A stretch of DNA of 64,000 bases. Source: Desulfosporosinus lacus DSM 15449. GTDB lineage: Bacteria > Bacillota > Desulfitobacteriia > Desulfitobacteriales > Desulfitobacteriaceae. This document shows positions 44,387-52,479 of this stretch, one piece after another. The notes beneath the pieces are model-generated. The model was not told where the DNA came from. It made no database searches and saw only the letters and a list, made by a program, of their open reading frames with translations. The stretch is from assembly GCF_900129935.1 (NCBI RefSeq), contig NZ_FQXJ01000008.1, positions 124,001 through 188,000 on the forward strand, in the 5' to 3' direction. Every line of letters starts with the position of its first letter. Position 1 is the stretch's first letter. The translations under genes were made by a program, and so were the position numbers.

Positions 44387-45850
44387 ATGCCAGTAAAAAG
44401 TAATTACGTAGAAAATACTAGCCCTATGTTCAGTATCCTTTCCCCAAGCCAATGTGAAGAAATACTGCTAGCGGCTCAAGAGGTGCTTGAACGTACGGGT
44501 GTGACTGTACACGATGAGGAAGCACGTGATATCCTAAAGAAAGCAGGTTGCTGGGTAGACGGTATCCTGGTTCGCATCCCTTCAGCGGTTGTGGACAGGG
44601 CGTTAAGATCTGTTCCTAAACGGGTTACTCTTTGTAATAACCGAACCGGATCCAGGGATGTGCATCTGGAAGGATATAACGCCTATTTTGGCACAGGTTC
44701 AGATACTCCGTTTACAATTGATCCCTACACCGGAAAGCGTCAACGTTCTACCAAAAAGTCGGTCAGCAACGCTTGCAAGGTCATTGACGCTTTGCCAAAT
44801 CTCGATTTTGTGATGTCGTTGGGTATCGTTCAAGATGTCCCCCTTCTTATTTCTGATCGGCATCAGTTTGAGGCTCAAGTTCTTAATACGAGTAAACCAA
44901 TCGTTACAACTGCTCATGATATTTATGGCTTCGCCGATATTATTGAGATGTGTGAAATAATGGCCGGCGGTGTTGAGGAGTTACGGCGCAATCCCTTTAT
45001 GACCCTTTACGCTGAGCCAATATCACCACTGCAACATGCCTGGGAAGCGGCATCTAAATTAATTTTGGCTGCCAGAAAAGGACTGCCCGTCGTTTATACT
45101 CCGTGCGTGATGGCTGGCGGAACAGTACCGGCTACAATGGCCGGTGTGCTTACACAAGGGTTAGCTGAATCGTTGAGTGGGTTAGTGATCAACCAATCGA
45201 CGAGAGAAGGTTCCCCCTTTATTATGGGTGGCGTCTTTACAATTATGGACATGTCGAGCACCATTTTTAGCTATGGCTCACCGGAATTCAACCTTTTAAT
45301 GTCTTCGTTAGCGGATTTAGCCCATTATCTGAAATTACCGATGTTTGGCACTGCAGGGTGTTCTGACTCTAACTTAGTGGATGAACAAGCGGGAATTGAA
45401 GCGGCTTTGTCCATTGCTATGACGGCTCTTTCTGGTCCAAATCTAAATCATGATGTCGGGTATATTGAATATGGTTCCACGTCATCCTTAGAATTTCTGG
45501 CTATAAACAATGACGTTATAGGGATGGCTCGCCGTTTAGTTCGCGGTATCAAAGTTAATGATGAGACTCTTGCCTTAGATATCATCCATAAAATTGGTCC
45601 TGGAGGACATTTCCTATCCGAGGATCACACTATGAAACACTTTAAAACTGAGACGTATTATCCAAGTCTGATTGATCGTCAGCGTTATGAGTCTTGGCTG
45701 GAGAGTGGCTCGAAAACTCTGTTCGAACGGGCCAATGAAAAAGTTAAAGATATTATTGAAAATTATGAGCCAGATCCACTTCCCAAGGACGTCCAACAAA
45801 AAATTAGGGCGATTGTAGAACGGTCTGAACAGAAAGTCGTTAAGTCATAA
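44387..45850 (+). CDS. MttB-family methyltransferase 2, non-pyrrolysine (MtgB-like)
   Basis: A 487-residue paralogue of the enzyme at 42238, clearly homologous along its length but much more divergent than the two corrinoid proteins are. Shared words are VLERTGVTVHDEEA, TIDPYTGKRQRS, PCVMAGGTVPATMAG, GTAGCSDSNLVDEQAGIEAA and GPGGHFLSEDHTMKHFKTE. No amber codon is read through. ATG 44387, six bases after AGGAGG, is chosen over ATG 44381, which touches that site. Divergence suggests a different methylamine substrate or a demethylation product of the first. Confidence 0.9.
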   Translation: MPVKSNYVENTSPMFSILSPSQCEEILLAAQEVLERTGVTVHDEEARDILKKAGCWVDGILVRIPSAVVDRALRSVPKRVTLCNNRTGSRDVHLEGYNAYFGTGSDTPFTIDPYTGKRQRSTKKSVSNACKVIDALPNLDFVMSLGIVQDVPLLISDRHQFEAQVLNTSKPIVTTAHDIYGFADIIEMCEIMAGGVEELRRNPFMTLYAEPISPLQHAWEAASKLILAARKGLPVVYTPCVMAGGTVPATMAGVLTQGLAESLSGLVINQSTREGSPFIMGGVFTIMDMSSTIFSYGSPEFNLLMSSLADLAHYLKLPMFGTAGCSDSNLVDEQAGIEAALSIAMTALSGPNLNHDVGYIEYGSTSSLEFLAINNDVIGMARRLVRGIKVNDETLALDIIHKIGPGGHFLSEDHTMKHFKTETYYPSLIDRQRYESWLESGSKTLFERANEKVKDIIENYEPDPLPKDVQQKIRAIVERSEQKVVKS

Positions 45851-45875
45851 GGGATTAGAAATGGAGTGACAGAAT

Positions 45876-47837
45876 ATGCCCTTAATATTAGGGATTGATA
45901 CAGGCGGAACTTTTACAGACGGAGTGCTTCTTAATTTAGAAACAAAGGAAGTAAAGGGAAAGGCCAAGGCGTTTACGACACGTGAAGATTTATCCATAGG
46001 TATTCGAAACTGTATCGAAAATATGGGTGATTTAGACCCACGTCAAGTTCAGCTCGTATCTCTGTCTACGACATTAGCTACTAACGCTATTGTGGAGGGT
46101 CGCGGTTGCCGGGTTGGCTTAATTCTCATCGGTCATGAGTCGACTGGCGACCTCCCAGCCCAGCAAGCATTTGTAGTTAGAGGCGGGCATGATATTAAGG
46201 GGATACCTGTTGCGGAACTCGATCTGGAGGCTATCCTAAAAGCGGTGACAGAAATGCGTGGTCAGGTTGATACAATTGCCATTTCCGGCTATCTTAGCGT
46301 TCGAAATCCGGAGCATGAACAGAATGCTCAAAAAATAATCCGTGAGCTATGGGATGTGCCTATTGTATGCGCACACCAACTGACGACTGCTCTAGGTTTT
46401 CATGAGCGGACAGTGACTGCCTGTCTAAATGCCAGACTATTACCCATTATTGCCGAACTTCTTACCGCGGTAAAAGCCGTCCTTAAAGAGAAGAGAATTT
46501 CTGCTCCTTTGATGATCGTCAAAGGGGATGGCTCACTGATGAGTGAAACTATGACCCGGGAAAAGCCTATTGAAACGATCCTTTCAGGGCCTGCGGCCAG
46601 TATTGTCGGAGCAGTATTTCTAACGGGGACCGAGTCTGCACTTGCTTTAGATATGGGGGGGACGACCACAGATATAGCTATATTAGAAAATGGCCGGCCC
46701 CGAATGAACCGTGAGGGAGCAACCGTTGGAGGGTGGAAAACCCGTGTTGAGGCTGCCGAAATCAGTACTTTTGGCCTGGGCGGAGACAGTTATATTCAAG
46801 TTTCTAAGGATCAAAAGTTAATAATCGGCCCAAAGAGGGTCTGGCCACTGTCGGTGACAGCTAGCAAATACCCTATTCTCATTGAAGAACTAAAAAAAGT
46901 GGATCCCAATAGGCAGATAATAGATTCCCAGCCAATTGATTGTTTTATGTTGGTCAAGAAACCGGTCCGTAAAGATCAGTGGAATCAAACTGAATGGAGT
47001 ATAATCAGCGCTCTGGAAGAAAGTGCTCACAATATTTTTGCTCTCGCAGAAAAGGTTGGACGAGATCCGAATTTATTGCCATTAAAAGACTTAGAGCAGG
47101 CTCAGGTAATAGGCAGGATTTCCTTTACCCCCACGGATTTGCTGCATGTCCTAAATACCTTTACAGACTATAATGTCGCAGCTGCTCAAGAAGGAGCTCG
47201 GATTCTAGCGCAGAGAATGCGCTTAGAACCGGATAAATTTGCAGCTAAAGTCTTGAGTGAGATCCAAGCCGCTCTATGTATGACTATTTTACAAAGCTTT
47301 GCTTACCGAGAGGGTTTACGTATTAAGCTTAGTAGTGAGGCCAGTGTCTCATTTCTATTAAGCTCCCTGCTTAATGGAGATCATAAGCGAGGATTCAAGT
47401 CCGAAATTACTCTTGAATATCCGATTGTTGCTTTAGGGGCTCCCGTATCCGGCTATCTTCCAGCTGTAGGAAGCACCTTGAATACCCCGGTTTTAATACC
47501 CACGCATGCTGAAGTGGCAAACGCGGTCGGAGCTGCCTCCGGTCAGGTCGCGGAACAAATTCGTATCTTGATTAAACCCGGGGTAGCAGGGGGGTATGTA
47601 GTGCATGCTCCTTGGAAACGGGAAGCTTTTTTGTATCTGGAAGAGGCTGAAAAGAATGCCTTGAAAAAAGCAAAGGAAGTAGCTCTAGAGAGAGCACAGC
47701 GGGCGGGTGTAGTCAATCCTGAGTTGTTGGTCGAAAAAGAAGAAGTACTCAGTCATACGGCGGGAGGAAATGATGTCGTGTTTCTTGAGACGCGGATTGA
47801 GGTCACGGCCATAGGTCACCCCAGCTGGGAGGTTTGA
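45876..47837 (+). CDS. hydantoinase/oxoprolinase-family ASKHA protein
   Basis: A 653-residue protein of the HyuA/OplA superfamily. ILGIDTGGTFTDGVLL is the first phosphate loop of the actin-like ATPase fold; STTLATNAIVEGRG and a second loop, ALDMGGTTTDIAIL, follow, then STFGLGGDSY. Members hydrolyse hydantoins or oxoproline using ATP, but this copy sits inside a corrinoid methyltransferase operon, 25 bp behind MttB-like 2, with no hydantoin genes. Reductive activators of corrinoid proteins also use an ASKHA fold, so an ATP-dependent reactivation role is thinkable but unproven; no iron-sulfur cysteine motif is seen in it. Confidence 0.85.
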   Translation: MPLILGIDTGGTFTDGVLLNLETKEVKGKAKAFTTREDLSIGIRNCIENMGDLDPRQVQLVSLSTTLATNAIVEGRGCRVGLILIGHESTGDLPAQQAFVVRGGHDIKGIPVAELDLEAILKAVTEMRGQVDTIAISGYLSVRNPEHEQNAQKIIRELWDVPIVCAHQLTTALGFHERTVTACLNARLLPIIAELLTAVKAVLKEKRISAPLMIVKGDGSLMSETMTREKPIETILSGPAASIVGAVFLTGTESALALDMGGTTTDIAILENGRPRMNREGATVGGWKTRVEAAEISTFGLGGDSYIQVSKDQKLIIGPKRVWPLSVTASKYPILIEELKKVDPNRQIIDSQPIDCFMLVKKPVRKDQWNQTEWSIISALEESAHNIFALAEKVGRDPNLLPLKDLEQAQVIGRISFTPTDLLHVLNTFTDYNVAAAQEGARILAQRMRLEPDKFAAKVLSEIQAALCMTILQSFAYREGLRIKLSSEASVSFLLSSLLNGDHKRGFKSEITLEYPIVALGAPVSGYLPAVGSTLNTPVLIPTHAEVANAVGAASGQVAEQIRILIKPGVAGGYVVHAPWKREAFLYLEEAEKNALKKAKEVALERAQRAGVVNPELLVEKEEVLSHTAGGNDVVFLETRIEVTAIGHPSWEV

Positions 47838-47839
47838 GA

Positions 47840-47947
47840 ATGAAGGCCAAAGTATTTGCTTGTTACACCTTGGCTGATGAAATTCAAAAGATACTTCCAT
47901 CCAGGATAGATTTAGAAAGGATGGTTGTGCAACGTAACTTTCTGTAA
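47840..47947 (+). pseudogene. truncated DUF1638 gene remnant
   Basis: ATG 47840, with an excellent GGGAGG seven bases upstream and two bases after the ATPase stop, opens a 35-codon frame, MKAKVFACYTLADEIQKILP onwards. This resembles the N-terminus of DUF1638 proteins (VIAC-TL-DEI), which often accompany MttB-type and corrinoid genes and are far longer. The frame ends at TAA 47945 and no continuation is seen in other frames. It is either a 3' deleted gene or a retained peptide needed for coupling. Confidence 0.6.
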
Positions 47948-47984
47948 TTCAGGAGAACGCTTAAGTAGAAAAATGTTGATAAGT

Positions 47985-48011
47985 GTTAAGTACGTTAAGT
48001 ACGTTAAGTAC
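47985..48011 (+). repeat. 9-bp tandem repeat, three copies
   Basis: GTTAAGTAC is repeated exactly three times between the two gene remnants. ACTTAAC at 48021 can pair back on the last copy. Confidence 0.9.
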
Positions 48012-48013
48012 AT

Positions 48014-48145
48014 AGAAAAAACTTAACAGCGTACTGCGGAATTTACTGTGGGGATTGCATTCATTTCAGGAACAAACATAGTAAATTAGCCGGAGATTTA
48101 AAGGATGAATTAGAAAAAGTACAAAAATTTTATATATGGATGTAG
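48014..48145 (+). pseudogene. DUF3795-like gene fragment
   Basis: In the frame ending TAG 48143-48145 the sequence reads LTAYCGIYCGDCIHFRNKHS, then LAGDLKDELEKV, matching the cysteine-rich N-terminus of DUF3795 proteins. No start codon is available: a TAA lies directly upstream and the only later ATG is next to the stop. The family is normally well over 100 residues. With the DUF1638 remnant just upstream this suggests deletion and scrambling between two former operon members. Confidence 0.6.
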
Positions 48146-48186
48146 TTATTAAGCGGATCTGCGAAAGTTAAGTTAGGAGGCGACAA

Positions 48187-48984
48187 ATGTTAATTATTGG
48201 CGAACTTATAAACACCAGCAGAAAGGTTGTTAAACCTGCTGTAGAGCAAAGAGACGCAGTCTTTATTCAGGAACTGGCGAAAAAACAAGTTGAATCTGGA
48301 GCTCATTACGTTGATGTCAACTGTGGTACTATGGTACACGATGAAGTAGAGACGATGGAATGGCTTGTTCGCACTATTCAGGAAGCAGTATCGGCTCCTC
48401 TTTGTATTGATACGCCCAGGACAGAGGCTATGGAAGCAGGACTGGCAGCTGTAAAAAATGGTCAACCAATGGTTAATTCAATAACTGCGGAAAAAGAACG
48501 CTATGTTGCGGTACTGCCTCTGGTTCTGAAATACAAGGCAAAAGTTATAGCCTTGTGTATGGATGATACGGGTGTTCCAACATCTGCAGAGCAACGTATC
48601 ACCATTGTCAAAAAATTAGTGGGTGATCTTACAGCCGCAGGAGTTCCTGAAGATGATATTTACCTGGATCCGCTTGTTACTCCAATTAGTACAGGGGATA
48701 ATTGTGGTAACGATGTTCTCGATACAGTTCGTTTCATTCGCAAAGAATTTCCTCTCGTTCACGCAGCTTGTGGTTTAAGTAACGTTTCTTATGGACTCCC
48801 TAACCGAAAAATTTTAAATCAAGCCTTCATGATTCAAACAATGGATGCAGGTATGGATGCCTATATATTAGATCCTCTTGACAAAGCAATGATGGGCTTT
48901 GTTTACGCCTCTCAAGCTTTATTGGGACAAGATTCATTCTGTGTGCAGTATTTGACCGCTCATCGTAAAGGGTTGTACGATTAA
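48187..48984 (+). CDS. methylcorrinoid:tetrahydrofolate methyltransferase (MtgA/MtrH-like)
   Basis: A 265-residue TIM-barrel protein of the pterin-binding (dihydropteroate synthase/AcsE/MtrH) fold. MLIIGELINTSRK, AHYVDVNCGT, CIDTPRTEAMEAG, YLDPLVTPISTG and GLSNVSYGLPNR are the expected barrel loops binding folate. It would accept the methyl group from the methylated corrinoid proteins and pass it to tetrahydrofolate, as the product of the neighbouring gene does in the D. hafniense glycine betaine system. ATG 48187 follows TTAGGAGG. It is separated from the rest of the operon by 349 bp of remnants, so may have its own promoter. Confidence 0.92.
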   Translation: MLIIGELINTSRKVVKPAVEQRDAVFIQELAKKQVESGAHYVDVNCGTMVHDEVETMEWLVRTIQEAVSAPLCIDTPRTEAMEAGLAAVKNGQPMVNSITAEKERYVAVLPLVLKYKAKVIALCMDDTGVPTSAEQRITIVKKLVGDLTAAGVPEDDIYLDPLVTPISTGDNCGNDVLDTVRFIRKEFPLVHAACGLSNVSYGLPNRKILNQAFMIQTMDAGMDAYILDPLDKAMMGFVYASQALLGQDSFCVQYLTAHRKGLYD

Positions 48985-49069
48985 TTGAGTAAAAGCCGAA
49001 AGAAATGTCTGGAATTTCACTCTTGTAATCTAACGCAGTTTGCATTAAAATACATATAACTTAATCATT

Positions 49070-49254
49070 CGTTTGTTACTGGTGCCCTGCAAAGGGAGAA
49101 TAGGGAACTGGGTGAGAATCCCGGACGGACCCACCACTGTAAAGAGGAGACTTATGCATAGCCACTGGGAAACCGGGAAGGCGCATAAAGTTGATGATTC
49201 TAAGTCAGGAGACCTGCCTGTAACTTAAAGTCATGAACAAAGGTAAAGTTCATG
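49070..49254 (+). promoter_or_regulatory. cobalamin riboswitch with terminator, upstream of cblS
   Basis: Conserved elements appear in order: GGTGCC (49081), AATAGGGAA (49100), GGTGAGAATCCCGGACGGACC, CCACTGTAA (49134), GCCACTGGGAAACCGGGAAGG (partial word GCCACTGG) and the B12 box GACCTGCCTGT (49211-49221). The hairpin CATGAAC (49232-49238) with GTTCATG (49248-49254), followed by a T-rich stretch, looks like the expression platform. Ligand-bound RNA is expected to stop transcription of the alpha-ribazole/ECF genes when cobalamin is plentiful. Confidence 0.93.
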
Positions 49255-49341
49255 GTCGGTTTTCATTTTCAAACTAGTTGAAAATGAAAATTAGACTGTG
49301 AATTTTTTTGTTTTGTTAATTTATATGAGAGGTGAAAAGGT

Positions 49342-50082
49342 TTGGGATTTCTCGGTCGGGATGTTGAAGTTGTTTCGATAAACGAAACACAATCTTTGGT
49401 CGTTTCTTGTGATTCCTGTGGAGCAATTGGTATGAAGGAATTTGATGTGTACAAAATTTCGTGGTTTATAACAGGAAAATTGACCACAAGGGTTGCGCTG
49501 TTGGAGGTCCTTTCTACAGGAGGTATACCACAGATGCTGACCGTGGCAATTTCAAATGAACCGTGCCCGACTGGCGATGAATTATTAAAGGGGGTGAAGG
49601 ATGAACTGGAATCCGCAGGATTAGAAAGTCTCCCTGTTGCGATAAGCACTGAGAAAAATATGTCCACAATTCAAACTGGCCTTGGAGTCAGCGTAATCGG
49701 ACTAGCTGAGAAAAATAAGCTGCGTATTGGAACAGCACAACTTGGAGACGCCGTCTATTGTTTAGGATTCCCTAAGGTCGGAGCTGAACTTAGCAATCCG
49801 GAGGACCCGGAAATTATAAAAGTAAAATCGGTTCAAACCCTCTTAGAAAGTTCAAGTATACATGACATAATTCCAATAGGATCAAGAGGGATACGACTAG
49901 AAGCAGAACAATTGGCCTCTTCGGTCAATACTCGATTTAAATTTGCTCCTGCCTGTACTCTTGATTTAGATAAATCAGCGGGTCCGTCTACATGTCTTAT
50001 TTTTTCGACATCCGGGGCATTAGATCAAAGATTATTAAGTTCTTTAAATTTGCCCTTAACGATAATAGGTGAATTATACTAA
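49342..50082 (+). CDS. cblS: AIR synthase-related protein, probable alpha-ribazole kinase
   Basis: A 246-residue protein of the PurM/AIR synthase-like kinase fold (N-terminal ATP-binding segment SLVVSCDSCGAIG, LEVLSTGGIPQMLTVAISNEP, GVKDELESAGL). In Firmicutes, CblS proteins of this type phosphorylate alpha-ribazole to alpha-ribazole phosphate, the lower ligand precursor of cobalamin. The cobalamin riboswitch just upstream and the S component just downstream are the CblS/CblT arrangement. TTG 49342 follows AGAGGTG. The kinase identity is inferred from context and fold, not proven; other AIR synthase-like proteins exist. Confidence 0.7.
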   Translation: MGFLGRDVEVVSINETQSLVVSCDSCGAIGMKEFDVYKISWFITGKLTTRVALLEVLSTGGIPQMLTVAISNEPCPTGDELLKGVKDELESAGLESLPVAISTEKNMSTIQTGLGVSVIGLAEKNKLRIGTAQLGDAVYCLGFPKVGAELSNPEDPEIIKVKSVQTLLESSSIHDIIPIGSRGIRLEAEQLASSVNTRFKFAPACTLDLDKSAGPSTCLIFSTSGALDQRLLSSLNLPLTIIGELY

Positions 50083-50110
50083 ATAATTTAAATTAGGGAG
50101 GAATATTTGT

Positions 50111-50626
50111 ATGAAGAATCTAGGAATAGAACAACAGGAATTACAACTTTCCGCTTGGAATGTTAAAAGATTATCAATTATGGCCATCTTCATTGCTTTA
50201 AGTGCCGTAGGAGCGCTCATTAAAATCCCAAGTCCTGTCGGAACGATTGGCATGGATTCTGCGCCCGGATTTTTTAGTGCCTTAGCCTTTGGCGGGCTAA
50301 CCGGTGCGATAGTTATTGCTTTTGGACACTTGTTGACAGCGGCGGTTGTCGGATTCCCTTTGACAATTCCGGTCCATCTGTATGTTGCATTGCAAATGGC
50401 TTTATGGGCTGTAGCCTATCGTTGGGTCAATGAGAAGCTTGGTTTGATTCCGGCAGTCATCGTTGGAATTGTGCTTAATGGGGTAGTCTCAGCTTTTGCC
50501 ATGCTTCCAATGATGGGTATGGGCGGAGTTCTAGCGCTTTTGCCTTTCCTAGTGGTTGGAGCAACTCTTAATGTTATTATTTCTGCAGTAGCCTACAAAG
50601 CAATTAAGGGAAGCCGGCTCATTTAA
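50111..50626 (+). CDS. cblT: ECF transporter S component, probable alpha-ribazole transporter
   Basis: A 171-residue membrane protein with about five spans. The N-terminal SAWNVKRLSIMAIFIALSAVGALIKIP and GMDSAPGFFSALAFGG are typical of ECF substrate-binding subunits. The conserved small-residue pattern in the first helix would contact the T component. In Listeria and Geobacillus, CblT is the alpha-ribazole S component and is encoded beside the kinase CblS, as here. It starts after AGGGAGG at ATG 50111. Both an alpha-ribazole and a corrinoid-precursor ligand remain possible. Confidence 0.72.
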   Translation: MKNLGIEQQELQLSAWNVKRLSIMAIFIALSAVGALIKIPSPVGTIGMDSAPGFFSALAFGGLTGAIVIAFGHLLTAAVVGFPLTIPVHLYVALQMALWAVAYRWVNEKLGLIPAVIVGIVLNGVVSAFAMLPMMGMGGVLALLPFLVVGATLNVIISAVAYKAIKGSRLI

Positions 50627-50643
50627 TTAATGGGGTGAAAATC

Positions 50644-52479
50644 GTGGAGACCTTGGAAAATGAAAAATCCCAAGCAAGGGCAATCTGCCTTAAAAATCTC
50701 TCTTATCGTTATCCAAATGCAGTGGAACCAAGCTTGAAAAACATTAACTTAGACGTGGAAAAAGGAAAATTCTTTCTCATAATGGGGTCCACTGGGGCAG
50801 GGAAAACGACTTTGAGTTTATGTCTGAACGGTCTGATTCCTCAGCTTCTGGAGGGAAAACTAACAGGATGGGTAAGTGTAGCTGGAAAGGATGTCGGAAA
50901 AACCGCAGTACAGTCCTTGTCTAAAGTTCTGGGACTTGTTCTCCAGGACCCAGAGACACAAATTATTGGCCGAACGGTTGAGGAAGACACCTCATTTGGT
51001 CCTCGAAATTTTTTAGTGCCATTAGAGGAGATTAAACAGAGAGTAAATCAAACCTTAGAAAAGGTTCGCCTCCAAGGGTATAACGATCGTTTATCTGAGG
51101 AGCTGTCGGGGGGTGAAAAACAACGCCTGGCGATTGCGGGTGTCCTGGTGATGGAACCTGAAATCCTTGTGCTGGACGAACCGACTTCAGAACTTGATCC
51201 GGTAGGACGCTCAGAAATCTACGCAACCTTAGCGGATTTGCGGCGGAAAAAGGATTTAACCATTATATTAGTTGAACACTCCAGCGAAGAACTGATTTAT
51301 AGGGCAGATGAAGTCGTGGTACTTAACCAGGGAGAATTAGTTTGGAGAGGAGTTCCTTCAGAACTCTTTCGCAATCTGCCCCTTTTGCGTCAGTGGGGGA
51401 TTAAGCCGCTTCCGGTCAGTCAGATCGGATGGGATTTCTACGAAAAGGGTTGGATTACCCTTGCTGAAATCCCCTTAGATATCCCATCTGCAGAAGGTTT
51501 GATTAGAGAGCTTTTACCCAAATACGGACGTTGGCAGGGGCATTTACAAGGTCAAGCACAAAGACAAGTGCAAGTACCAGGTCAAGGGTTTGGGGCAGGA
51601 CAGAGAAAGGATGGCTTGTTTCAGCAAGAACTGGACTTGTCTAAGAAAGAAATTGCAGTTCAAATCAAGGATCTAAATTATCAATATAACTCAGATCAGA
51701 CCGCATTGAGAGGGATTAATCTGATGATTGAAGCAGGGGATTTCGTGGCTTTAATCGGACAAAACGGAGCAGGAAAAACGACTTTAGCCAAACATTTTAA
51801 CGGACTTTTGAAACCAACCAGTGGTGAGGTTATCATTGAGGGCATGAATACTCTAAAGTATGATACCTCCGATTTGTCAAAAACCGTCGGCTATGTCTTT
51901 CAAAATCCGGATCATCAAATTTTCTCTGCTACCGTCGAGAAAGAGTTAGAATTTGGGCTCAAGAACGCGGGATTTAAAGGTGAGGAAATCAAGGAACGTG
52001 TTGAACAGGTTCTCCAGTATACGGGTTTAGAAAGATACCGCAACGTTCATCCGTTTAGTTTGGGCAAAGGAGAACGGCAAATGATTGCTGTGGCTTCAAT
52101 CCTTGTCTTAAAACCTAAAGTCCTGATCATAGATGAACCAACCACGGGCTCAGACTGGACAGGAGTTCAGACCATGATGGCTTTGATCCGTAAACTCCAC
52201 ACTGCAGGGACGACAATTATAATGATTAGTCATGATATGGACTTAGTTGCTCAATATGCAAAGAGGGTTATTGTCTTAAAAGAAGGCGGTGTTTTGTTAG
52301 ATGGCACGCCAAAGAGTGTTTTTTCCAACGAACAAATTCTTATTGACTCTGCCATCGTTCCACCCCAATTATGCAGGCTCTCATTCCAATTAGAGGATAT
52401 TTTAGGTCGTGAACCCTTCATCGAATCAAGTGAGTTTACGGCGATGTTCGAAAGCAGGGAGCAGTCAGGATGTTTATAG
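50644..52479 (+). CDS. fused ECF ATPase (EcfA-EcfA')
   Basis: A 611-residue tandem ATPase. The first domain has Walker A GSTGAGKTT (Lys54), LQDPETQIIG, LSGGEKQR and LVLDEPTSELD; the second has GQNGAGKTT (Lys378), FQNPDHQIFS, an atypical signature LGKGERQM, and LIIDEPTTGSD. NPDHQ and DPETQ Q-loops mark ECF ATPases. The linker (about residues 295-335) is rich in Gln and Gly and low-complexity. Two ATPases in one chain replace the usual EcfA1/EcfA2 pair. GTG 50644, six bases after GGGGTG, is preferred to GTG 50635. It overlaps ecfT by 10 bp. Confidence 0.92.
   Translation: METLENEKSQARAICLKNLSYRYPNAVEPSLKNINLDVEKGKFFLIMGSTGAGKTTLSLCLNGLIPQLLEGKLTGWVSVAGKDVGKTAVQSLSKVLGLVLQDPETQIIGRTVEEDTSFGPRNFLVPLEEIKQRVNQTLEKVRLQGYNDRLSEELSGGEKQRLAIAGVLVMEPEILVLDEPTSELDPVGRSEIYATLADLRRKKDLTIILVEHSSEELIYRADEVVVLNQGELVWRGVPSELFRNLPLLRQWGIKPLPVSQIGWDFYEKGWITLAEIPLDIPSAEGLIRELLPKYGRWQGHLQGQAQRQVQVPGQGFGAGQRKDGLFQQELDLSKKEIAVQIKDLNYQYNSDQTALRGINLMIEAGDFVALIGQNGAGKTTLAKHFNGLLKPTSGEVIIEGMNTLKYDTSDLSKTVGYVFQNPDHQIFSATVEKELEFGLKNAGFKGEEIKERVEQVLQYTGLERYRNVHPFSLGKGERQMIAVASILVLKPKVLIIDEPTTGSDWTGVQTMMALIRKLHTAGTTIIMISHDMDLVAQYAKRVIVLKEGGVLLDGTPKSVFSNEQILIDSAIVPPQLCRLSFQLEDILGREPFIESSEFTAMFESREQSGCL

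Noticed and set aside
42238-45850. Pyrrolysine-containing trimethylamine methyltransferase
   Set aside because: Both MttB-like frames are full length with no internal amber codon, and no pyl genes are present in the window.
48014-48145. Intact small cysteine-rich gene
   Set aside because: No start codon in frame after the upstream stop, so treated as a DUF3795-like fragment.
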